Part shown: positions 1 through 7,284 of the stretch, in pieces | Numbering within the stretch: position 1 is the stretch's first letter | Layout of the letters: every line of letters begins with the position of its first letter | Notes under the pieces: generated by a model | What the model saw: the letters and a program-made list of their open reading frames with translations, nothing else | Databases searched by the model: none | Told to the model about the DNA's origin: nothing | Made by a program: the position numbers and the translations under genes | From: Bacteroidota bacterium | GTDB taxonomy: Bacteria > Bacteroidota > Bacteroidia > Cytophagales > Cyclobacteriaceae | Direction of reading: 5' to 3' | Assembly: GCA_947470895.1 (NCBI GenBank) | Contig: CANIVF010000003.1 | Span: 50,224-114,223 of the forward strand | Length of the DNA: 64,000 nucleotides

Positions 1-438
1 ACCCTTTATGTAGCGATCTGCTAAAAATGTCTTTGCTTCATCGTCATAGTATTGCTCTGAGGTCTCTTCAGTAAGCAATCCTTTATTATACAAAGTCAAA
101 AATATCTCTTGCGAAGTCTGATGATGGATCGGTTCAGTAGTTCGGTGGTAAATGTCAAAGGACATTCCCATCTTAACAAAGCATTTCCTTATTTGCGCAT
201 CGTATTTATCAACAATGGCTTGAGATGTTGTATTCTCCTTGAGCGCCTGATTAGGTATGGCTGTACCATGCTCATCGCTGCCACAGACAAAAACCACATC
301 CTTTCCACTCAATCGTAAATACCTTACATATACGTCCGCGGGAATATATGCACCTGCCAAATGACCAATATGCTTAGGACCATTGGCATAAGGCAGTGCA
401 GAGGTTATCATGTATCTCTTAAAGGCACCTTCACTCAT
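1..438 (-). CDS. metG: Methionyl-tRNA synthetase, N-terminal part (runs off window)
   Basis: This is the first 146 codons of a class I aminoacyl-tRNA synthetase that charges tRNA-Met with methionine in the cytoplasm. The start ATG is at 438. Reading inward it gives [20 protein letters not shown] followed by [10 protein letters not shown], so the class I HIGH ATP-binding motif lies near residues 23-26. The stretch VCGSDEHGT, typical of MetG, follows near residue 55. The frame stays open to base 1, and the remaining ~500 residues, including KMSKS, lie outside the window. It is transcribed away from the histidine kinase gene, which is on the same strand upstream with an 84-base gap. Identification is by motif and is confident. 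Confidence 0.95.
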   Translation of the reverse strand, partial: MSEGAFKRYMITSALPYANGPKHIGHLAGAYIPADVYVRYLRLSGKDVVFVCGSDEHGTAIPNQALKENTTSQAIVDKYDAQIRKCFVKMGMSFDIYHRTTEPIHHQTSQEIFLTLYNKGLLTEETSEQYYDDEAKTFLADRYIKG

Positions 439-522
439 AAACCTATTATTATAAAACAGGCTACAAAGATGCTAAATGCAAAGGAATATCAGGAATGAGC
501 TTTTGTTTTTTGTAAGAGCAAT

Positions 523-2757
523 CTAGATAGTCTTGCCCTCTTTTTTTCGGGATAGTGTTTGTTCGCGCATTTCCTTTTCATGTTTGCGCTTTAGTTCCAT
601 CTGGTTTCGGATTTCAATGACTGGCGTAATATCATCCGGCAGTATCAGGTGAAATTCAGAACCGCTCGGTGATGTTTTCGCTAAAATTACTTCCCCTCCA
701 AGCCTGAAAGAAGCCATTTTTGAAAGATACAAGCCGATACCTCCTGTTTCTGAACGATCCGATGCCCTGGTAAATAAATGAAAGATCTCGTCTTTGTTAC
801 TGGTATTAACACCAATACCATTGTCAATCACCACCATCTTAACTTTATTTTCTTCTTCCTGTTGGACCTTGATCTTCACAAACGGTGATCTGCGAGGTGA
901 GTCATTATAAAATTTGATGGCGTTATCGATCAGATTTTCGACCACCAGCATGAGTAAAAAACGATCGGAAAGAAGCCTGATGTTAGGATCAACTTCATAG
1001 TCAATCACCATATTTGGCGGAATACCATTTATCCTTTGCGTTTCGATAATTTGAGCAATCATGCCATTATAATCGATGAAGAAAGCCTCCAATTCCCACA
1101 GATTAATCTTACTCACGATCAAAAGCCTGGTGAGAATTTTATTAAGTTTTGTTGAGGTGGCATCAAGCTTCCTTAAATAATCGAGCGCAACCTCATCCTT
1201 CACATCGAGCAATGCCACATTACAAACTCCTTTTATTGTGACTAGTGGGCCACGGATATCATGTGAGGTTCTGTATATAAAATTATCGAGCTCACTATTC
1301 ACTTGAATGAGGGCCTCGTTAGTCATAAAAAGATCTTGCGTTTTCTCGGCAACTTGCTGATCGAGATCTTCATTGGCTTTTAGTAATTGTTCATTTTGAT
1401 CGGTAATCACCTGCTTGGCATCGTTGAGGGCGGTGTTGTGTATTTTTTGTCGTCTGTTGGCCCATATAAGTACCAATGCCAGACCAGTGGCCAAGACCGT
1501 AACAACAACAATAAAGATATATTGGAGTTGCTGTCTATTAATCACTTCATTTTGAATTTGAATACTACGATCTTTTTCACTGATCGTTTTGATGTTCTCA
1601 CGTTGCTCATAAGCGTTTTGAATAGTGGCTAAATTCTTGATGAGTTCACCGCTGATTATACTATCTTTTAGTTTTATGTATTTACCCTGATATAAGGATG
1701 CGTTCTCAAAATCAGAAAGCTGGTTATAGACATTCGCCAACTCGCTATAAAAATTAATCAGTGATTCTGCAAACTCAGATTCCATTTCAAACTGCTTGGC
1801 TTCATTTAAATACTGGAAGCTTGTTTTATAGTTTTCCTTCTCCGTTTCAATTTTACTGAGCCCGATAAGATTATCGATCCAATACTGCTTGTCGTTTTGC
1901 TTTCTTGAAATATCCAGTGATGCATGAAAATTCTCCAAAGACGTATCAAAAACCTTTAGCTTGAAATAGGCCATACCCAAACCAAACCGGGCTTCCTTTT
2001 TTACGGTCTCAGAACACTTATTGCCGCAGATGCTTAATGCTTTATTAAATGACAGGATAGCTTCCTCCGGGTTATTCAATTGAATATAACACAAACCAAC
2101 ATTAATCAGAATCTTCTCAAGGTCATTTACGTCATTTAATTCATTCTTGAGATTAAGCGAGCGAAGATAATAATACAGAGCCCGTTCATAGTTTCGTAAT
2201 TTGAAGAATACAAGGCCAATATTATTTAGCGCTGTTCCAATTGACATTTTGTCTGCGTCATTTTCTCTGATTTCTAGAGATTTAAAATGATAGCTTAGGG
2301 ATGAATCATAAATTCCACGATGCATATAAGAGATAGCTGCATTGTTTAACAGAAATTTGATTTTTGGTTTTAGCTGTGGATATCTGTATTGATTTCGTCT
2401 GGCAATACCTAATACCCTATTCAAAATAACAATGGACTCATCATTTCTACCCAGATCCATAAGAGAATAAGCCATCATTCTTCCTCCCTCAACAATTTTA
2501 CTACTGTCACTCAATGCCTCTGCCAATCGGTAGGCATCTTGTGCATACCGAAGGGCTTCATTAAAATCAGTTTGATTATATTTCTTAAAAAGTTCTTGAA
2601 GAACAAAAAACCTTGACGAATCGTTAGCATTTCGCAATTCACTCTTTAACGAGTCAATGAACCTGAAATCTTGTGCAAGCCCTATAGAGGGGTCCAGAAC
2701 GACTCCTATTACAAAAGTGAACATGAAACAGGATACAATATTTTGGTACTTAGGCAA
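523..2757 (-). CDS. Sensor histidine kinase with periplasmic TPR domain
   Basis: A 744-residue membrane sensor kinase. Residues 1-29 look like a Sec signal peptide ending in GLAQ. Residues ~30-400 are helical TPR repeats (for example ALNNIGLVFFKLRNYERAL), so the TPR array should face the periplasm. One membrane helix lies at about 409-434, followed by a coiled coil. The HisKA H-box SHDIRGP is near residue 499, the N-box VENLIDNAIKF near 607, the G1 box DNGIGV near 643 and the G2 box GGIGLYLS near 674. There is no receiver domain and no response regulator gene next to it. It is divergent, across ~100 bases, from three small exported-peptide genes, which makes a ligand-sensor relation possible but unproven. 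TPR kinases of this layout are common in Bacteroidota. Confidence 0.9.
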   Translation of the reverse strand: MPKYQNIVSCFMFTFVIGVVLDPSIGLAQDFRFIDSLKSELRNANDSSRFFVLQELFKKYNQTDFNEALRYAQDAYRLAEALSDSSKIVEGGRMMAYSLMDLGRNDESIVILNRVLGIARRNQYRYPQLKPKIKFLLNNAAISYMHRGIYDSSLSYHFKSLEIRENDADKMSIGTALNNIGLVFFKLRNYERALYYYLRSLNLKNELNDVNDLEKILINVGLCYIQLNNPEEAILSFNKALSICGNKCSETVKKEARFGLGMAYFKLKVFDTSLENFHASLDISRKQNDKQYWIDNLIGLSKIETEKENYKTSFQYLNEAKQFEMESEFAESLINFYSELANVYNQLSDFENASLYQGKYIKLKDSIISGELIKNLATIQNAYEQRENIKTISEKDRSIQIQNEVINRQQLQYIFIVVVTVLATGLALVLIWANRRQKIHNTALNDAKQVITDQNEQLLKANEDLDQQVAEKTQDLFMTNEALIQVNSELDNFIYRTSHDIRGPLVTIKGVCNVALLDVKDEVALDYLRKLDATSTKLNKILTRLLIVSKINLWELEAFFIDYNGMIAQIIETQRINGIPPNMVIDYEVDPNIRLLSDRFLLMLVVENLIDNAIKFYNDSPRRSPFVKIKVQQEEENKVKMVVIDNGIGVNTSNKDEIFHLFTRASDRSETGGIGLYLSKMASFRLGGEVILAKTSPSGSEFHLILPDDITPVIEIRNQMELKRKHEKEMREQTLSRKKEGKTI

Positions 2758-2858
2758 TATTCAGTGTTTTATAGTAAGAAATAAACTAGAAAAACAAACA
2801 AAATTTGAGCAAAAATTTAATGTTATACTAATTAAAAAAAATCTAAACCCCCATAACC

Positions 2859-2987
2859 ATGAAAAAGTTACTATACTTATTTATCATTATTTCACTTTCC
2901 ACCGCCACATTTTCCTCATGCACCGAAGAAGAAGTTAAGCCTCAAACTGGAGGTAGCAATGCTGGCGGAAGCCCAATTAAAGAATAA
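2859..2987 (+). CDS. Small exported peptide/lipoprotein, copy 1
   Basis: A 42-codon gene beginning MKKLLYLFII. It has a basic, then hydrophobic signal sequence ending at FSSC, which resembles a lipobox with Cys at residue 21. The mature part is 22 residues, starts CTEEEVKPQT, and is rich in Gly, Ser and acidic residues. The next gene encodes exactly the same 22 residues behind a different signal sequence. The gene lies 102 bases from the divergently transcribed TPR kinase. I do not recognise a named family. It could be a peptide signal, a small lipoprotein toxin-like element, or a structural lipopeptide. Support for coding: start, signal, stop, and a duplicate that differs only at synonymous positions in the mature part. 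Confidence 0.7.
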   Translation: MKKLLYLFIIISLSTATFSSCTEEEVKPQTGGSNAGGSPIKE

Positions 2988-3017
2988 CAATTACTCACTT
3001 AAACTAATCAAACCAAA

Positions 3018-3146
3018 ATGAAAAAATTAATCTATCTCTTGATGATCGTTGTCCTGACAAGCACCTCTTTTACCGGTTGCACCGAAGAAGAAGTTAAGCC
3101 TCAAACTGGAGGTAGCAATGCTGGTGGAAGTCCAATCAAAGAATAA
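3018..3146 (+). CDS. Small exported peptide/lipoprotein, copy 2
   Basis: A 42-codon gene starting MKKLIYLLMIVV, with a lipobox-like FTGC (Cys at residue 21). The 22-residue mature region is identical in amino acids to copy 1. At nucleotide level, from the Cys codon to the stop, the two copies differ at only three positions, all third codon positions (GGC/GGT, AGC/AGT, ATT/ATC). The signal sequences are clearly diverged. That pattern suggests constraint on the mature peptide, or recent conversion of the 3' half. It is spaced 30 bases after copy 1 and 18 bases before the third peptide gene, so the three are probably co-transcribed and end at the hairpin near 3348. Function unknown. Confidence 0.7.
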   Translation: MKKLIYLLMIVVLTSTSFTGCTEEEVKPQTGGSNAGGSPIKE

Positions 3147-3164
3147 CTAGAAACATAAAACACT

Positions 3165-3323
3165 ATGAAAAAAACAATCTTAATTATCGGCCTTGCCTTG
3201 ATCACGCTATCAGCAACATTTGCATTCAAAGCGAAATCTGAAATTGCTCCAGTAAAGGAGGAGAAAGTCCCTTCAAATAATGGAGGAGGATTTGCTCTCC
3301 AGGATAGCGATCAGTGGAAATAA
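3165..3323 (+). CDS. Third small exported peptide
   Basis: A 52-codon gene starting MKKTILIIGLALITLSATFA, a good Sec signal or N-terminal membrane helix. It is followed by a charged stretch (SEIAPVKEEK) and a Gly-rich tail, NNGGGFALQDSDQWK. It lacks the Cys of copies 1 and 2 but shares their general plan: short basic N-terminus, hydrophobic core, E/K-rich segment, Gly cluster and short polar end. It is the last gene before a strong terminator. No family is recognised. It may be a paralogue that lost the lipobox, or a distinct secreted peptide. Confidence 0.6.
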   Translation: MKKTILIIGLALITLSATFAFKAKSEIAPVKEEKVPSNNGGGFALQDSDQWK

Positions 3324-3347
3324 TTGCTCTTATTCTTGAATGAAAGC

Positions 3348-3388
3348 AATATAGCTGAGTCATATTGGCTCAGCTATATTATTTTTTG
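3348..3388 (+). terminator. Rho-independent terminator of the peptide cluster
   Basis: A perfect 12-bp inverted repeat (AATATAGCTGAG at 3348-3359 and its complement at 3369-3380) with a 9-base loop, followed directly by ATTTTTTGG. It sits 25 bases after the stop of the third peptide gene. The 210 bases from here to the sppA stop contain AT-rich sequence in which I see no further gene. Confidence 0.85.
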
Positions 3389-3598
3389 GAGGCTCATAGT
3401 GAACGTAAGATTCAATGGAATTTATAGAAGCCTAACTGATTAATTCCGGACTTAAGATAGTTAAACTGTCACTGGATCCCGTGAAGAGATTTTTTAATGT
3501 AATGTTGGAAGTAAGCTTAAGTGGGGTTTTTAAAAAAAATCTCAAAAAGGTCAAATTTTTTCAACAAACCCTTACATCAAAAGCTGCCCTACCCCTGC

Positions 3599-5362
3599 CT
3601 ATTGAATTTTCATTTCAAAAGGCAATCTGGTCTGGCTACCCTGGTAGTTCTTTAATTTTTTTAAGCGCTGATATGTTGGATACTGATCACCCAATTCCCC
3701 TTTAAGTAAACGGGCATCCGTATAGTCTTCAGCTTCTATCAACCACTGGTCAATAAACGATTTTTGCTTAGGATAGTAACGAATACGATAATCACTGCCT
3801 ACTCCTGCTTTCAACGCGGCAATACGAACGGCATCTTCAAAATTACCCAGTACATCAACCAATCCACGCTCCTTTGCTTGGGCGCCAGTCCACACTCGCC
3901 CAGATGCCACTTTTCTTAATTCTTCCACAGGCATGTTCCTGCCTTCTGCTGCTTTGGTGGTAAACGAGTTATAAATTTCATTGGTTTTCTTCTGCCAAAT
4001 TGTTTTTTCAACCTCTGTGAGGGGGCGAGTAATGGTTACTAATTGTCCAATATCACCTGTTTTTACTTCATCAAATGTGATCCCAATTTTATTATCCAGA
4101 AAACTACTCACATCGAACAAAACACTAAATACTCCGATGGAACCTGTAATCGTGGTGGGTTGGGCCACAATTGTATCGCATCCCATCGCCAGGTAGTACC
4201 CGCCTGATGCAGCATAATCAGACATAGAGGCTATCACTGGCTTTACTTTTGTAGTTAACCTGATTTCGCGCCACATGATATCTGAGGCTAATGCACTTCC
4301 TCCTGGCGAGTTTATTCGAAGAACTATTGCTTTTACCTTATCGTTATTTCTCGCATTACTAATTTCTTCAGCAAAAGTATCGGATCCTATTACACCATTT
4401 TGTGCTTTGCCAGGAAGAATATCTCCATCCGCTACGATAACTGCAATTTCATTTTTAGAGTCTCTAAATGATGAGAAACTTTTCTTATACTTTCCGTACT
4501 TCACAAAATTAATATCTGCATCGCTAGACAAGCCCAATCGTTCTCTTAAATCCTCCTTCACCTGATCGAAGTAGAAAAGAGAATCAACCAATCCGAATTG
4601 AAGAGCGCTTTTTGTATCAGTCACGCTCATCTTATCTGCTATTCGTTTGAGTTCGTCATAGCTGATATTTCTGGTTTCGGAAATATCGAGCAGCATGGTG
4701 CGGTGCAAATCAGAAATTAACTCGTTCAACTGAAGTCTGTTCTCGGTGCTCATTTTATCCAACATGAAAGGTTCTACAGCACTTTTAAAGTCGCCCACTC
4801 TGAAAATTTGTGGTTTGATCTCGAGCTTATCAAACATTTTTTTGAAGAAGGAAACCTGTATGGAAAGTCCATTAAATTCAATCTCTCCTTCAGGATTTAA
4901 ATACACTTTGTCTGCGGCCGAGGCGATGTAATACGCTTGCTCTGTATAAAGTTCACTGTATGCAATCATCCACTTACCCGATTGCTTAAAGTCGATAAGG
5001 GCATCGCGTACTTCCTTTGCTACGCCATACCCACCCATGAATACGGTGAGGTCAAGGTATATACCTTGAATATTATCATCCGTTTTAGCATTCAAGATCA
5101 CTTTTTTAAAGGGAAGCAACCCAAGTGGAGATTCAGCTCCTGGAATCGGTAAGCCCTCGAATGGATTTTCTGTTTCATTTTCAGAAATGGGTATATCCAA
5201 TTTCAGGTGCAACACAGAATTTTCGGCTACAACGGTTTTTTTATCATCTCCTGATAATCCAGAGACTAATGCGATTAATAATAGTATGGAAAAAAATATT
5301 ATTAGTCCCAGAGCAACGAAAGAACCCAGGCATGATGCAAAAAAAGTCTTTATAAAATTCAT
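3599..5362 (-). CDS. sppA: Signal peptide peptidase SppA, 67 kDa type
   Basis: A 587-residue membrane-anchored serine protease of family S49 that degrades cleaved signal peptides. An N-terminal membrane anchor lies at residues ~13-35. The protein carries two S49-type repeats, as in the long E. coli SppA. The Ser-Lys dyad can be assigned by motif: Lys193 in VGDFKSAVEPF of the N-terminal half, and Ser386 in SDYAASGGYYLA of the C-terminal half. NSPGGSALASD at about 351-361 is the conserved oxyanion segment. Length and motif spacing match the family. It is divergent from folK, with 76 bases between the starts. Confidence 0.93.
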   Translation of the reverse strand: MNFIKTFFASCLGSFVALGLIIFFSILLLIALVSGLSGDDKKTVVAENSVLHLKLDIPISENETENPFEGLPIPGAESPLGLLPFKKVILNAKTDDNIQGIYLDLTVFMGGYGVAKEVRDALIDFKQSGKWMIAYSELYTEQAYYIASAADKVYLNPEGEIEFNGLSIQVSFFKKMFDKLEIKPQIFRVGDFKSAVEPFMLDKMSTENRLQLNELISDLHRTMLLDISETRNISYDELKRIADKMSVTDTKSALQFGLVDSLFYFDQVKEDLRERLGLSSDADINFVKYGKYKKSFSSFRDSKNEIAVIVADGDILPGKAQNGVIGSDTFAEEISNARNNDKVKAIVLRINSPGGSALASDIMWREIRLTTKVKPVIASMSDYAASGGYYLAMGCDTIVAQPTTITGSIGVFSVLFDVSSFLDNKIGITFDEVKTGDIGQLVTITRPLTEVEKTIWQKKTNEIYNSFTTKAAEGRNMPVEELRKVASGRVWTGAQAKERGLVDVLGNFEDAVRIAALKAGVGSDYRIRYYPKQKSFIDQWLIEAEDYTDARLLKGELGDQYPTYQRLKKLKNYQGSQTRLPFEMKIQ

Positions 5363-5438
5363 GGAGCTAGTACATTTTGTATGGTAAAATTACTCAATCG
5401 AAACAGGTAATAAAACCCTTTACTATCTTTCCACCCAG

Positions 5439-5930
5439 ATGAGGAATAATGAGGTTTTCATTGCGCTGGGCACAAATCTTGGAGATCGTTCAGAAAATTT
5501 GCGAAAAGCGATTCGCGAGATTGAATTGAATGTGGGTGTCATGATCAAACAATCGTCCTTGTATGAAACTAAAGCCTGGGGTAAAACCAATCAGCCTGAT
5601 TTCTACAATCAAGTGATCCTGATTAATTCCAATAAGACACCAGAGCAATGCCTCTATATCTTATCCGGCATTGAACAAAAGATGGGACGAAAGCGCGATG
5701 AGAAATGGGGAGCGCGCATCATCGATCTTGATTTGCTTTACATAAATGCCTTTATTATTGAAACTAATAAGTTCACCCTTCCTCATCCTGCTATCGCTCA
5801 ACGCAGATTTGTATTAATACCACTGGTAGAAATAGCCCCAGACTTTATCCATCCTCTCCTCAAAAAAAATCAGAGGCAACTGTTAACCGAGTGCCCCGAT
5901 ATACTGGAAGTGAAGTTATTAAATACTTAA
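5439..5930 (+). CDS. folK: 2-amino-4-hydroxy-6-hydroxymethyldihydropteridine diphosphokinase
   Basis: HPPK of folate synthesis, which transfers pyrophosphate from ATP to 6-hydroxymethyl-7,8-dihydropterin. At 163 residues it has the usual length. The N-terminus VFIALGTNLGDRSENL and the internal GARIIDLDLLY (the DxD Mg-binding segment) and LPHPAIAQRRFVLIPL are diagnostic. It converges with fabD; the last 12 bases of the two genes overlap (5919-5930), which leaves no room for an intergenic terminator. Confidence 0.95.
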   Translation: MRNNEVFIALGTNLGDRSENLRKAIREIELNVGVMIKQSSLYETKAWGKTNQPDFYNQVILINSNKTPEQCLYILSGIEQKMGRKRDEKWGARIIDLDLLYINAFIIETNKFTLPHPAIAQRRFVLIPLVEIAPDFIHPLLKKNQRQLLTECPDILEVKLLNT

Positions 5931-6794
5931 AACTTCTGTCTGAGGAGCAATCTTTTTCACTAACCCTTGTAATACTTTTCCAGGACCGCACTCAATGAAC
6001 GTAGTTCCACCATCGTTCACCATATTCTGAACAAGTTGTGTCCAGCGGACGGGTGCCGTTAGTTGATCGATTAAATTTTTCTTTATGACATTCACATCAC
6101 TCGATGGAAGTGCGTTTACGTTCTGATACACCGGACAAATTGGTGAAATGAATTTAGTAGAAGCTATGGCCGCTGCTAACTCTTCTTTAGCCGGTGCCAT
6201 CAATGGAGAGTGAAATGCTCCTCCAACTTGAAGTGGTAATGCACGCTTAGCACCCGCTGCCTTCATTTTTTCGCAGGCTATTTCTATTCCTTTCATTGAT
6301 CCCGAAATCACCAATTGACCGGGACAATTATAATTTGCAGCAACAACTACTTCTTCTGTAATCGAAGCGCAAATCTCCTCTACCTTCTGATCATCCAAAC
6401 CTAAAATGGCTGCCATCGTTGATGGGTTAATCTCGCACGCGCGTTGCATGGCAAGAGCGCGATTAAAAACAAGTTGCAATCCATCTTCAAACGAAATTGT
6501 CTTATTCGCCACCAATGCAGAAAATTCACCTAACGAGTGGCCTGCCACCATGTTGGGATGAAGAGCGTCTTGTGATAATGCAACCACAACAGAATGAATA
6601 AATACAGCCGGCTGTGTCACCTTGGTTTGTTTTAATTCATCAGCACTGCCATTGAACATGATGTCCGAGATCTTGAAGCCCAGAATTGAATCGGCCTGAT
6701 CGAATAATGATTTTGCAAGAGCGCTCTTTTCATATAAATCTTTACCCATTCCGGTAAACTGTGCACCCTGGCCAGGAAAAACAAATGCGTTCAT
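5919..6794 (-). CDS. fabD: Malonyl-CoA:ACP transacylase
   Basis: Transfers malonyl from CoA to acyl carrier protein, the entry step of type II fatty acid elongation. The 291 residues match the family. The nucleophile elbow AGHSLGE places the active Ser at residue 87, and GAFHSPLM places the catalytic His at 195. The N-terminal FPGQGAQF loop and the final EVLSI are typical. In this window accB, accC, fabH and an apparent malonate-to-malonyl-CoA operon belong to the same pathway, although they are kilobases away. Confidence 0.95.
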   Translation of the reverse strand: MNAFVFPGQGAQFTGMGKDLYEKSALAKSLFDQADSILGFKISDIMFNGSADELKQTKVTQPAVFIHSVVVALSQDALHPNMVAGHSLGEFSALVANKTISFEDGLQLVFNRALAMQRACEINPSTMAAILGLDDQKVEEICASITEEVVVAANYNCPGQLVISGSMKGIEIACEKMKAAGAKRALPLQVGGAFHSPLMAPAKEELAAAIASTKFISPICPVYQNVNALPSSDVNVIKKNLIDQLTAPVRWTQLVQNMVNDGGTTFIECGPGKVLQGLVKKIAPQTEVLSI

Positions 6795-6864
6795 AATAAT
6801 TTGATGATCGTTTAAAATTCGAGTTTACAGGTTCGCCAAGTAAGATCAAAATTTCACAAGGAAA

Positions 6865-7284
6865 TCAATTGACAAAGCGTGCTTTCATTTCCGGTGTGGG
6901 AATCATACACTCCTCTTTTTTACCAAACCAGCAGTAACGATTTTTAGCAATCCAATCGTAGATAAAATCGCGAATCACCAAAGGCACTATTTTAAAGGCA
7001 TACATGCCTGGCCATAATCCGTTCAGCATGCGCGCAATCTCTAATACCGCATTGCTTTTTTTAAACAAATGACCGTTCTTGATGAGTAAAACACTATTAA
7101 GAGCCGATGGCGGGAGTTTGAATCGCCTCATTTGTTCTGCTCCATATTCAGATTGAAGTGAGGCAAATCTCAATTTTGCATGCGGATCTCGTTTGATGAT
7201 AAAAAGAACAGAACCGTTGCACAGATTGCACACGCCATCAAACAGGACTATGGGTTTGTCATCTAGCGCACGATCTGCAGCCAT
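6865..7284 (-). CDS. DCC-family thiol-disulfide oxidoreductase-like protein (DUF393)
   Basis: A 139-residue protein with the DUF393/DCC signature near its start: LFDGVCNLCNG, with the Cys pair at 19 and 22. The family is thioredoxin-like by sequence, and its biochemical role is mostly undefined. The ATG at 7284 lies 22 bases inside the 3' end of the upstream CHU_C protein gene, so the two are probably translationally coupled. The 71-base gap to fabD downstream could put all three in one transcript. No signal peptide is seen, so it is likely cytoplasmic. Confidence 0.85.
   Translation of the reverse strand: MAADRALDDKPIVLFDGVCNLCNGSVLFIIKRDPHAKLRFASLQSEYGAEQMRRFKLPPSALNSVLLIKNGHLFKKSNAVLEIARMLNGLWPGMYAFKIVPLVIRDFIYDWIAKNRYCWFGKKEECMIPTPEMKARFVN

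Noticed and set aside
3481..3705. 74-codon open frame after the peptide cluster
   Set aside because: It has no Bacteroidota-like start signal and overlaps the sppA 3' end on the opposite strand. The composition is AT-rich noncoding.
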